DNA from: Physcia stellaris
Taxonomy: Eukaryota > Ascomycota > Lecanoromycetes > Caliciales > Physciaceae
Direction of reading: 5' to 3'
Length of the DNA stretch: 64,000 nt
Assembly: GCA_018902385.1 (NCBI GenBank)
Contig: JABSSW010000030.1
Location: 1 to 64,000, forward strand
Shown in pieces: positions 38,191-47,957 of the stretch. Positions within the stretch are counted from its first letter, which is position 1; the number at the start of each line of letters is the position of its first letter. The position numbers and the translations under genes were made by a program. The notes under the pieces are model-generated. The model was not told where the DNA came from and searched no databases. It was given only the letters and a program-made list of their open reading frames with translations.

Positions 38191-38317
38191 AAAAATAATT
38201 AAATTTTGAAAATTATATTGTTGAATTGTTTAATTTATGCAAAAATTTACAAATCGATCAAATTTAAAACATCAAAATTTTTGTACATAACAATAAAAAA
38301 AATACGAAACATTAATT
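38191..38317 (+). repeat. Split direct repeat B1 of the outer retroelement
   Basis: About 127 bp directly repeated at 38541-38672. It includes TTTACAAATCGAT and ends ACGAAACATTAATT, abutting repeat A2. Confidence 0.75.
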
Positions 38318-38404
38318 CGTTCAAACTAAACGTGAATGTTAATGCAAAAATGACGAAATGAAAAAATTTGAAAAAAATGATTTTTTAATTAAATAAAAAA
38401 TCAA
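38318..38404 (+). repeat. Split direct repeat A2 of the outer retroelement
   Basis: It matches A1 at 13691-13777 and lies directly between B1 and B2. Confidence 0.8.
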
Positions 38405-38540
38405 TAATTTTTTTTTTCTTTTGTTTCGTTCATTCATTTTTTGATTTTCTTCGACGTTTTCATTTTTTTATGAGATTTTGTTTGTCATTTTTATTCGAAA
38501 TTTTTTTGTTTTCGTTTTTTAATTCAATCGCAAAAACAGA

Positions 38541-38672
38541 AAAAATAATCAAATTTTGAAAATTGTTTTGTTAAATTGTTTCGTTTATGCAAAAAATTTA
38601 CAAATCGATTAAATTCAAAACATCAAAATTTTTGTACATAACAATGAAAAAAATACGAAACATTAATCAATG
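38541..38672 (+). repeat. Split direct repeat B2 of the outer retroelement
   Basis: Second copy of B1, at a 350-bp offset. It marks the right end of the element. Confidence 0.75.
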
Positions 38673-39714
38673 AAAAAATCGAATTTCAACGAATTTCAAT
38701 TTTCGCATCGTCGATTTTTGTATCGTGAAATTTTATTTTTTCGATTTCAAAAATTTGCGACTTCTTGGCAAATGTTTTTTTCCCACATTCTTTTCAACGT
38801 TTAATTTCAAATGAACAAATTTCAACAACAACGACATCAAAATGTTCAAAAATAATGACAATTTTTTATTGAATCTATGTGATCACAACGTTTTGAAAAA
38901 AGATTTCAAGATTTAATATTTGATCGAAATGACAAATTTTGAGTCATCGAATTCAGCGAAATACGCAATCAAAGTTAGATTTGTGAAATGATTTGAATGA
39001 AAAACATCAAGATCGCGAGAAGGAGTCCCAAGCGTTTTGGAATCGAGAATTACACCTGCCTCTCAGAACGAAGTCGGGCAATGTGAGAACGCTACGCTAG
39101 AATTTATATCGTCGATTTCGTAAATCTCTGCTGGATCCCGAAAGTGAGCCCTGCCGGAAAACCTCTTCAACGAACAACAACTTCAAATACACGTATTTGC
39201 AGCATCGATAATTGTTTTGGGAACCGCTATTTGCACACTGCCCTCTACTGCGTGCAATACCCCCCTCGGGGTTAGGTTTCTCGGAAGGCGGAGGCAAAGC
39301 CTCCGAGTACCAAAGAGATGGGAAGGGGATCACTTTCGAGTGCTGTTCGCACCAAAACCTCATCATTTACTCATCAGATCGATTCTAGCCCACCACAGCC
39401 AGCGTGTCCTTAGGTCTAAGGTAGTGGGTTTTTATTGAAGCCTTCGAAGATGGAACTGCTCCCTGGCGTAAGCCCATAGGGATCATTTGACGATGCAGTG
39501 ACAGCTAAGATGGTTGCAAGTACAAACATTCCTCAACGTCGAGCACGCTTTCCTTAATCCTTCAAGGGACGAAAGTGTCTGTACGTCTCTCTGAGCTTGT
39601 GTCAGAGCTAGGTAGGAATGGGGTCAATGGTCCAAGACATTTCAAGAATCCTAGCCTTCAAGGCCGAGGTACATTGATTGCTAGGGAGCTCAGTTTGAGG
39701 TCTTCGAAGACAAT
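38673..39714. other. Right edge of AT-rich island and leader of the kinase-ankyrin gene
   Basis: Composition returns to normal near 39000. A short hairpin (CGGAGGC-AAA-GCCTCCG, about 39289-39305) is present. Between about 39560 and 39714, pieces of kinase N-lobe-like coding sequence appear in different frames and probably belong to the following gene. Confidence 0.45.
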
Positions 39715-40575
39715 GTGGGGCCACAAGACATCGTAATTAAAAGAGTCCGACGATATGATGAAGGGGTTGACATGGCACCTCCCAACATTCAATCACATTT
39801 CCTTACGGTCCAGCGAGAAATTGCCTCTCTCTGCGAACCGATCAGGCGCTCAAACAGGAATATTGTTAAGCTCCTAGCATGGGGCTTTGACTATCCGACA
39901 AGTGACCTCAGTTACCGCTTGCCAGTACTATGCATGGAGAAGGCTTTATGCTCGCTGACGACCTTCTTAGACCCGAGTAATCGAGAAAGACATTGTGTGG
40001 ACACGAGATACCATCTGAGCCTCGATATAGCTTCGGGCCTTGGTGCGGTGCACGCTACGGGACTTGCGCATTGCGACTTAAAGCCAGACAACGTTTTAAT
40101 TTTCCCCAATGACTGTCCAAAGGCACCCTTCTTGGCGAAGTTGAGCGACTTTGGGCACTGTATCGTTTTGGATACGAATATAAGATCATTTTGCGCATAC
40201 AAAGGCAGCCCAGGCTGGCTTCCTCCTGAAGTGGCCGAGAGAGACTTTTTACTGTCTGGCGCATTTCGCTCTGACTTACTTACTAAAAGTGATAGCTATA
40301 CTTACGGTCTATTAGTCCTGTCAATATTTCTATATCATGGACAAAAGGTTCCATGCCAGGAAATGTTGTGGAAGGATAAGTTCTTATCGGTGGTCCTTGA
40401 AGAAGCTCGTATACAGATGATCGAAGGCCACACGCTGGAATGTACGAGAAGGGTTGTTGGTACCCTGCTGAAGCGTCAGCCATGCGATCGCCGAGAGATT
40501 ACCCCGGACCTCCTTAATTGCGACGAGCAAGGCTTTCATATCTGGTTTATTATAGCCTTGATACTGAATTGCTGA
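39715..40575 (+). CDS. Protein kinase domain, N-terminal part of a kinase-ankyrin gene
   Basis: The frame encodes most of a Ser/Thr-type kinase domain: 'IVIK' with the ATP-binding Lys (about residue 9), catalytic loop 'HCDLKPDN' (119-126), 'DFG' (145-147) and an APE-like 'LPPEV'. The Gly-rich loop and true start lie upstream and are not in one frame. Two short shifts at G runs near 39685 and 39715 separate them. The frame ends in a TGA at 40573, but similar sequence continues ('VYADSRSGKNRNK') towards the ankyrin frame. In many ascomycetes this kinase type is fused to ankyrin repeats, so this and 40644-42884 are probably one gene with several frame faults, either decay or G-run sequencing errors. 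Role: cytoplasmic signalling, and a recognition function is suspected from the architecture. Confidence 0.7.
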   Translation: MGPQDIVIKRVRRYDEGVDMAPPNIQSHFLTVQREIASLCEPIRRSNRNIVKLLAWGFDYPTSDLSYRLPVLCMEKALCSLTTFLDPSNRERHCVDTRYHLSLDIASGLGAVHATGLAHCDLKPDNVLIFPNDCPKAPFLAKLSDFGHCIVLDTNIRSFCAYKGSPGWLPPEVAERDFLLSGAFRSDLLTKSDSYTYGLLVLSIFLYHGQKVPCQEMLWKDKFLSVVLEEARIQMIEGHTLECTRRVVGTLLKRQPCDRREITPDLLNCDEQGFHIWFIIALILNC

Positions 40576-40643
40576 GTGTATGCTGACAGTAGATCAGGGA
40601 AGAATCGCAACAAAGTCCAACTACTGAGATTAGAAGCGGAGAG

Positions 40644-42884
40644 ATGGGGTACTATTACTACCACTTCCTCGACACGTCGCTATTCTCCCAGCTCGAGACT
40701 CAATTCTCGAGTTCACTCACTGCTGCTCGGAACATCAGCAATGACGTTCTTTTGGGGATGGCGATTCATGTCTTAGTTCAGGCAAATGAGTACCACCATC
40801 TAAAAGCGGTGACTTATTTCGAAGCTGCCGCTCGCAGCTCCTCAATCTCGGCGCAAGCTGTTTTCCAAAGGATCAGTGACGTCGCTAAATGTGACTTGGA
40901 CTTGCAAATGTCTTTATCATCTGATAATAGGAGACAATGGCTGTTCAATGGTGTCACGTCTGGTTCGCTTATAGCTATGGAAGATCTTCGCAGACTGGAT
41001 CCATTGATGGCTGGAGCAGCAGTTCAAGAGTTCCGTGTTATGGGGGGATACAATGAAAATGTCTCCCCTGCTCTGAAAGCGCAGTTGATCAGATGGACGA
41101 ATTCCGTAGTGCCTTCCCCCATCATTCACGGTATGAACGACGTTTTGGATAAATGGGGAAATTACCCGATTCACTATGCGGCAAGCTTCGGTCTTGTAGA
41201 TTGTCTAAAAACTCTCGTACAACGAGGCGCGCTAGTGAATCAAAAGAACAGCCAAGGAGAAACGCCATTATACAAAGCCTGCTTGGCGGCTAGCGTAGAG
41301 GGTATCAAGTTCTTAGTAGAGATGGAAGCGGATGCTTCCATGCTATCCGAGCCTTTTGGGATTTCCTGCTTGCATTGGCTGTTCAATTTTGAAGAGCGGG
41401 ACCAAACAGAAGTGGCGGCATTATTAATTAGACAAGGGGCTCAGCCGAACTCTTTAATTCGACAAATTAAGGATGACCGAGTGCTCAGACAAATACCATC
41501 AAAGCATTTTCCATTTCATTGGCCGCATGGAACACCACTGCACTGGGCCGCTTATGCCAGATCATGCTCGGCGATTGACATCCTTCTGCAGGGTGGAGCC
41601 TTTGTTGACGAGTTGGACTTACATGATGATCCACAGGCGCAGACAGCTCTCTCAATGGCCACATTTCGAGGTGATAGCATGATAGTAAAGCATCTACTGT
41701 CGAAAGGCGCAGATGCAAGATATGTTGATGGCACAGGCTGCAGTCTTATGCACATGATCGCCATGGACCATTACCAGAAAAACACTCTCATATGTATGTG
41801 TAACGCACTCAAGTGGTGGATTTATCATGGATCATGGGAACATCATGTCAAGGAGCTGACTGAGTGCGCACGGGCTCTCGTCAATTCTGGTGCAGATCCT
41901 AATGCTCAAACGCGGAGACTCGGAACGAGCTATCTATCCACTCCTTTGCTTGACGCGGTAGCCCACAAAAACCCGGGATCCGTTATTGCTTTATTGGCGG
42001 TGGGAGCATCAGCCGATTGTAAAATGTCGTGGTCACAAACGACGCCGATTCACGAATGGGTTGGGTGCGATAGCAGGAGCTTGCATTATCCCCAGGCATT
42101 CAAGATCGTTTTCGACGAACTATTGAAAAGTGTACACACTTTTGATATCCGTGACAGTAGAGGACGATCCATCCAACATCGAGCGATCTCTGAAGCAAGC
42201 GGGACCGATTACTGCTATATACTCCAAAAGCTGACCGAAAGCACACCAGCAATGTCTTTAGAAGTGCTCGATGAGGATTCATGTACACCTTTGCTCTTGG
42301 CGATACAACTCAAACGATCGAATGACGAAATGAACGACGCTTTAGCGCGCTCATCTTACCTGCTTGGTCTGGGAGTAGACATTCGAGTCAAAGACCACGA
42401 TGACCGAGACTTCTTTTGGTTCGCGTGCCAAAATGACTCGCTATCTGACTCACAATGTCTGGGACTTCTTCAAGAAGCTATCAGACTGATACCAACCGAG
42501 CATCAGCACGAAATCATGAACAAATCAATGTCTCGTCGGAAGGGGACTACACCTTTGATGCATGCGTGTAATAACTCTAGGCTCGAATCGGTCCGCTACC
42601 TAATCGGCTTCGGACTTGATCTCAATGCGATATCGCGCTCAGGTAGTACTGCGATGGACTACGCTTTAGATACTAGTGCCAAGATTCGACAGGGTCACCT
42701 AAATGAATGGATCGCCATCGATAGAAAGCTGAGTTTCAATGGGACGAGCTTTGCCTTCATCTCTCGCACTCCTCTGACAGCTGATCTCTTGCGGTCTAAA
42801 ACCGCTCTTTTGCATAGTGAATTAGCCATGGCTCACTTATTTCGGCGTACTATATCAGAAGGCGAACTAGGTCAGCATATCTGA
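40644..42884 (+). CDS. Ankyrin-repeat region of the kinase-ankyrin gene, 746 aa
   Basis: A long intact frame with at least six ankyrin-type repeats. Examples are 'GNYPIHYAASFGLVDCLKTL' (about residues 172-191), 'GETPLYKACLAAS', 'GTPLHWAAYARS', 'TALSMATFRGDSMIVKHLLS', 'STPLLDAVAHK' and 'GTTPLMHACNNS'. The first 170 residues are helical and continue the linker of the upstream kinase frame. The join 'LEAERW' to 'YYYYHFLDT' needs one base at the GGGG run near 40647. Ankyrin repeats bind protein partners. With the kinase in front, this is a large signalling protein. A possible last exon lies at about 43018-43288. Confidence 0.78.
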   Translation: MGYYYYHFLDTSLFSQLETQFSSSLTAARNISNDVLLGMAIHVLVQANEYHHLKAVTYFEAAARSSSISAQAVFQRISDVAKCDLDLQMSLSSDNRRQWLFNGVTSGSLIAMEDLRRLDPLMAGAAVQEFRVMGGYNENVSPALKAQLIRWTNSVVPSPIIHGMNDVLDKWGNYPIHYAASFGLVDCLKTLVQRGALVNQKNSQGETPLYKACLAASVEGIKFLVEMEADASMLSEPFGISCLHWLFNFEERDQTEVAALLIRQGAQPNSLIRQIKDDRVLRQIPSKHFPFHWPHGTPLHWAAYARSCSAIDILLQGGAFVDELDLHDDPQAQTALSMATFRGDSMIVKHLLSKGADARYVDGTGCSLMHMIAMDHYQKNTLICMCNALKWWIYHGSWEHHVKELTECARALVNSGADPNAQTRRLGTSYLSTPLLDAVAHKNPGSVIALLAVGASADCKMSWSQTTPIHEWVGCDSRSLHYPQAFKIVFDELLKSVHTFDIRDSRGRSIQHRAISEASGTDYCYILQKLTESTPAMSLEVLDEDSCTPLLLAIQLKRSNDEMNDALARSSYLLGLGVDIRVKDHDDRDFFWFACQNDSLSDSQCLGLLQEAIRLIPTEHQHEIMNKSMSRRKGTTPLMHACNNSRLESVRYLIGFGLDLNAISRSGSTAMDYALDTSAKIRQGHLNEWIAIDRKLSFNGTSFAFISRTPLTADLLRSKTALLHSELAMAHLFRRTISEGELGQHI

Positions 42885-43017
42885 AAGTTTAGGAACTAGG
42901 ATGCTGATGAATGGAACAGCGTCTCTGACTACAGATAGACCAGATAATGAAGTTCGCAAGTGGCTACCTATTCTAATTTTTTGATGATGTATCTAACAAA
43001 ACCACAGTCAGTCGATA

Positions 43018-43288
43018 TTTCGCATGTATGGACATTGTAAGGCATCTACACTCACTGGGTGCCAAGCCTGCGAAAGCATTGATCGACGAAGCCGAGGAGT
43101 ATGATACCTTCGAACCCATGCAATGGGACTTGGTATGGATTGATGAGATGCAGGGGGATATGGATGGATTTTCCGCAGAAATGCAACCTTTCTATAAAGG
43201 GCACTGGGATTTGCTTTACGAGTTGAGACCTTCCTCGGGACATGCAGTTTTCCCAGAACCAGGCTTTGCTGTCAATGCTTTGTCTTGA
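43018..43288 (+). CDS. Possible 3' exon of the kinase-ankyrin gene
   Basis: After an acceptor-like CCACAG at about 43006, the frame encodes 'MDIVRHLHSLGAKPAKAL', an ankyrin-like helix pair, then an acidic tail ending in TGA at 43288. Its place right after the ankyrin frame suggests it belongs to that gene, but the donor is not clear. Confidence 0.4.
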
Positions 43289-43745
43289 TGAAACCGCTCA
43301 ACGTCCACCGTCACGATTACCGATCACGTAGGCAATGACGAATTGACACGCTAGGGGCATTGAGCGCAGAGGTCTAAGAGCGCTAAGGGCATAGGGTAAG
43401 GTACCGCGATGGTAATTCATTTTGAGAGCCTTGGTCATCATGTATGAGTATTCACGGTCCCAGTACCCGCAAATAGAGCAAGTCGCCGACACAGTAGTGT
43501 CGTTAATATAGTCATCACATTTGGAAATCTATGAGAACATGCTGCAGACTGTGACAGGTGGTCTTTCATCATTCTAGAAGGGAAGCAGCATGATGGCATG
43601 ATTTGTCATCAAAGTCCTGATTGGACATATGATATTTCTATCGCAGCTATCCCTCATGAGCTGTCTGCTCAGCCTGATCTGCGAGAATCCACCAACGTGC
43701 TGTAACAGACAACGACAATTGCATACAACTAGATAGGTCATCAGT
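43289..43745. other. Intergenic region, promoter of the SesB-like gene expected here
   Basis: No coding region is supported. I did not recognise a TATA box or repeat. Confidence 0.4.
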
Positions 43746-46581
43746 ATGTCCTTTCCAATTTTCTCTACTCTTAGAGTTCGGGGTTTACCAAATGATTTCT
43801 CCGAGGATCAGTTCGTTGAACGCTTATCCGAGCACCACGTCCAACCGCTTTCAATCGATGGTCGCCCGCTTATTTCACTGGCCCGAGACGCTGAATGTCA
43901 GAATTCTCCGCGGACTGGTACTGTTACTGTCCGAAATCAGGCTGGTGGACCACATCTATTCCCATCGGAGGTCCAGACTCGGAACTTACGGATCGATCTC
44001 ACCATGGAAGGCTTCACACCTTTAAACGATCCTCACAATCAGAAAGACTACGTGAAGTAGGCTCTCAAAATAAGACATTTGCTCCAATGTCGCTCAATTT
44101 TTATAGTGTCATTAGTATCACAGGCCTTGCTGGTCGGGCGTTTGCTTCCTGGCAATGTGTTACCGGCGAGATGTGGCTTCGAGATTTCCTGCCAAAGGAT
44201 ATCCCAAATGCACGAGTCCTCGTTTACGGGTATCAGGCGACTCTGCAGAAGAGCAAGTCTGCGGCTGGTATCCAGGAATACACTGCAACTTTCATAAGCT
44301 TACTCAGGACTTACCTGAAAGACGACCCTCCGGTAATACTTCTTACCTTGAACGAGAAGCTTGATAGACTGATGTTAGCCAGAGACGTCCGCTAATTCTA
44401 GTTGGACACAGTCTTGGCTGCATAATTATTAAGCAGGTAAGGATGAGCTGAAATTGGCCCTATTAATGTACTCATGATGGCTGACCCAAGTTGATGCTTG
44501 TGCAATTTGCTCGAGAGCCGGAGTATAGGGAACTTTGTGAGAGTGTGTATTCAATAATTCTGTTCGGCGCGCCCCACAGAGGTCTCAATACCACGGCACT
44601 AGAGGCTCTTGTACAAGGAAAACGGAGAGAGCGCTTGATTAAAGACCTCAAATACGACTCGTCATTCCTTCAAAACCTCAACAAAGGATTCTCACAAATC
44701 TCAAACCCCTTGAAGATTATTTCTTGTTATGAGATGATCGAAACACCCACAGCAAAAGCCAAGGAAAATGATCCGGAATCTTGGGACCGGACAGGGCCCA
44801 CAGAGATGATGGTGGAGCCTGGGTCTGCGCAGCTATTCACTTCGAATGAGACGGAGATTGCAATCGATGCGAATCATTCTAATATTGCAAAGCTTGAAAG
44901 GGTTTCCGAAGCCTATCAGCGCCTAAAAGAGATAATGACAAAGCACATCAATTCCGCGCCCTCTATTATAGATGCTCGATTCAGCCGACAGGATACAGTG
45001 AATGTTCTTGATGATATCGACCGAGTCAGCCGTGGCCTAGTGCTAGCCTTGCGTTTCGTCCCACTGTTGATGGCAACAGCTGCAAATTTGGGCCATGTCC
45101 TGGATTTCTTCACACAATTCAAAGACTTTCTCCAAGATGATGTGTCGGCTGCTATATTTATCAGAGAGTCAGTATCAACGCAGTTCGCTAGCCGTATCTT
45201 GATGGCTGTACGAGATGTCCAAGCCGCAATTTTGCCATATCAAGAGATTGCAAGTCACCAGAGATCCATACCATGGATAGAACAGAACGCGTTTCATGGG
45301 ATTCGGGTTACTTCTACTAATATCTCGCCTGAGCCTTTGTTTGAGATAGAGCGAGTTGCAAACCTGCATGATTTGGTAAGTCGTCGTGCAATACACATTA
45401 GGCTTCTGACGACCTTCGCCATGCTTGGCATTGAGGAATCCGTGTCCATTGAAACGATGAGCAGATCTTCTGCAGCCCAGCTGCTTGGAATAGACAAAAC
45501 AGCGTTGCGACAAAGACTGCTTCAAAGAGCCTCCGAGAACCTTGAAGGTAATTTCAAACCGCTCAACGGGACTCTCAACCCGAAAGGAGGCACCTCTAGC
45601 ATTGCGATTGCATCCTTCTCCCCAGACCATTCAACCGAAGAATGTGATGTCATTATCGAGTACCGTTATTACGGTCAAGACCAAAGCACTCATAGGCTCG
45701 AAAGTTCCATGAAACGGTCCCTTGCAGAGCAAGAAGAGCGTGACAAAGATCAGTTAGCAAGGCTTGGGTCACTGCTTCGCAAGGTAACCGAAGATTTTGA
45801 AGCTCAACCGGCTGAAAATAAAAGTGCTTTGTCCGCACATTGCGTGCTGAGGTGCTTAGGTTATATTGTGGATCCTAGATTCGCGGCAAAGAAAGTTGCC
45901 TTCTTGTTTCAACCGCCTCCTGGGATCGCCATATCGAGCATCAAAGACTTGCGCTCCGTCATTGAAAAAAGATCTTCTCACCGAAGTTTGGAAGAAAGAT
46001 TTAAGATCGCATGGGAAACATGTTCTGCCGTACTGTGTATACATAGCTGGGGCTGGCTCCACAAAAGCATTCGCTCCGAGAACGTCCTTATTGTTACTAC
46101 ATCTAACGCGCTCGGATTCTCCTCGTATCTTCGTGGTTTCGAGCAAGCACGACATACAGAAGATTCTAGCCGGTTTCTGGCTGACCATGAGCTGGAACAA
46201 GATCTGTATCGCCATCCCGACAGGCATGGAAACTTCAGCCCAAAGTTTGAGAAGAAACATGATCTATATGCCTTGGGCGTAGTGCTACTGGAAATTGGAA
46301 CTCTGTGGACAGTTAAAGCAATCTTGGAGTCCTGGATTACGAGATACCGTGATCAAAACCTCCATCCCGAGCCCAAAGATATTGCCAAAGAGATACGCAG
46401 ACATGCCGCGACCCATTTACCCTTGTTTATGGGCTCACGATACGCGGAGCTTGTTCGAAGATGTCTAGAGAGCGATTTCGAGACCCTGAACCCAAGCGCG
46501 AACGACCTTTCCGAAGTCTCATTGAGCATGGATTTGTATGATCTTATGTTACAGTGTATCGAACCAGGCTGTCGGATCTAG
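43746..46581 (+). CDS. SesB-like alpha/beta hydrolase fused to a kinase-like domain, 893 aa
   Basis: Four exons (43746-44056, 44107-44332, 44383-44436, 44491-46581) give 2682 nt in one frame. The introns are 50, 50 and 54 bp. After about 100 variable residues comes the hydrolase domain of the SERAC1/SesB type: 'VISITGLAGRAFASW' (about 105-119), 'WLRDFLPKDIPNARVLVYGY', nucleophile elbow 'VGHSLG' (Ser about 189) and 'ILFGAPHRGL'. A long helical middle follows. The C-terminus (about 640-880) resembles the kinase-like domains of fungal HeLo-type cell-death proteins: 'GWLHKSIRSENVLI' in place of the HRD loop, 'LYRHPDRHG' and 'HDLYALGVVLLEIG'. The catalytic Asp is lacking, so it is probably a pseudokinase. 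SesB-like domains act as effectors in fungal NLR systems (family knowledge). Here the usual NACHT/NB-ARC sensor is missing. The gene is intact, unlike its two recognition-type neighbours. Confidence 0.82.
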
Positions 46582-47006
46582 GAAACATGGCGTTTAACCA
46601 GAATCACCTGCCCGAACAGGCATGGTGCGCAAAAACAGCCGAGATCCAGTTTGCGAGATCCGGCTGCAAAACCTGTCAACTGTATGTGTCAGATCTCCGG
46701 TTCCTGAGTAAGGAGGTGCGGGCTTTGATCCTAGTGCCAAGACGCTAATTGGCTTAAGCGAACTATTCACTTTCCTGCCAATATCCTTACCTATAGTCAA
46801 CAGTGCCTATGAGTATTTGTCACAGGAGTGCTGGATCTAGTTAACTTCATTGCATCTGTGGATATTCTGTTCTGGGCCTCCGGGTGGGAGCTTAGGGAGG
46901 GGCTCCGCCTACACGGCCCGTAGGCTAGCGGGAAAGCTTGGCGTTTTGGGTGCTTTAAGCCTCGGGTAGCTTGGAGTCAGACTTTGGGTCTGTTCATGTA
47001 TTAATC
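46582..47006. other. Intergenic region
   Basis: No gene is seen. A GC-rich stretch around 46870-46925 stands out but could not be matched to anything. Confidence 0.4.
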
Positions 47007-47957
47007 ATGCCTTACTCGTTCGAAGAGACCATCTCTTCATTCGGCGCTTTCTATCTGTTCTTGACAGAACTCGCGTACATTCCTCCCTCTGCTGTCCTTC
47101 ACCCACCAATAGCCGGTTGGCCATTGATAGATGAGGCCACTTCCTCACAGCTCGGCAAGAACCACGAGGTACTGAAGCTGCTCCGTCACCTACCATACCT
47201 GGACGGCGAGGACTGGAACATTGCTTACGACACGAAAGTCATCCCTTACAATGGTCCGCGTGTCAAACAACACCTGGATAAAGGCGATTCCTTGGAGAAC
47301 AGTGGCTTGATACCTTTTGGATGTGAATCTTTGCCAGAACACGTCGTCCCGTTGACGTGCGGAGATAGTTATGGTAGCTGGTTGATGTGCGACACCAAAG
47401 AAGGTAGGTTCTGACTCATGTCCACTCTAATAGCTTTGCATGGCCTTTGATGGGCTGATGGCTAATCTCTTGTGTTCCACTGACAAAGGCACAATCACCG
47501 ACTACATACCCCGCGGTTCTCCCAACTCCGATGGTCGCCATTGGCGGGACTTCCCTACGCTGCCAATCGCGAATCTTCTGGAAGATTGGAAACAGAAATA
47601 CGTGCAGTTGGAATGGATACCTGTGCCTGGCAGGCCTGGAAACGTTGCCTCGGCGGGGGTAACTAACGACCAGGATCTGGAGGTCAGTCAGATCTAGTGT
47701 ACTCACTGCTTTTTCTCTCTAGTTATGAAGCTAGATGTGCGCTTAATCTGGACATTGTCTGACGTTTTCCACAGGAACTGAGTCGGATCTATCGCGCATA
47801 TGGCTGGCCATCACATTTTCGAAGGGACGAATGCCGTCAAGTGCTCCTTGACAGAGATGAGGAGGTCAAGAGAAGGTTGCTACAGAAGTCGAGAGAAGAT
47901 ATCGATAAAAAGCGAGTTCGCAAGAATACGGAGAAGCTTGCACAGGCTACTATTTGA
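47007..47957 (+). CDS. Conserved fungal protein of unknown function, 257 aa
   Basis: Three exons (47007-47403, 47489-47682, 47775-47957) total 774 nt in frame. The introns are 85 and 92 bp, each with a CTGAC branch-like site. The product has a helical start ('SFEETISSFGAFYLFLTELA'), a 'LGKNHEVLKLLRHLPYL' segment, a 'LTCGDSYGSWLMCDTKEG' beta segment, and a 'RIYRAYGWPSHFRRDECRQ' tail. I recognise this as a family common in filamentous ascomycetes and usually annotated as hypothetical. The 'GDSYGSWLMCDT' part recalls SMI1/KNR4-type folds, which is only a guess. It has no signal peptide, so it is probably cytosolic. Confidence 0.75.

Larger units (their letters stand above)
13691..38672 (+). mobile_element. 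Fossil tyrosine-recombinase retroelement (DIRS order, Ngaro/PAT-like), interrupted by nested elements
   Basis: The outer element of the AT-rich island lies on the + strand. Its own DNA is 13691-14750, about 18334-19013 and 35643-38672, roughly 4.8 kb. Parts recognised: a possible gag-like region (about 14000-14750), a reverse-transcriptase-like region of the DIRS type (about 35900-36200), an RNase H-like region (about 36750-37100) and a tyrosine recombinase (about 37390-38200, with the HxxRR-type motif near 37966). Its ends have the split-direct-repeat order A1, genes, B1, A2, B2 known for Ngaro and PAT elements. It is heavily broken, with dozens of lesions of the RIP-like type. It must be older than everything inserted in it. 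Confidence 0.68.

Noticed and set aside
13800-38600. Many open frames of 60-160 codons on both strands in the AT-rich island
   Set aside because: They are remnants or shadows of mutated retroelements. Composition is extremely biased, so long chance frames are expected. Only frames with family motifs were used, and only to place element parts.
44057-44106. Apparent frameshift in the SesB-like gene
   Set aside because: It is explained by a 50-bp intron with a GTAGGC donor and TTTATAG acceptor that keeps the frame and the conserved 'VISITGLAG' motif.
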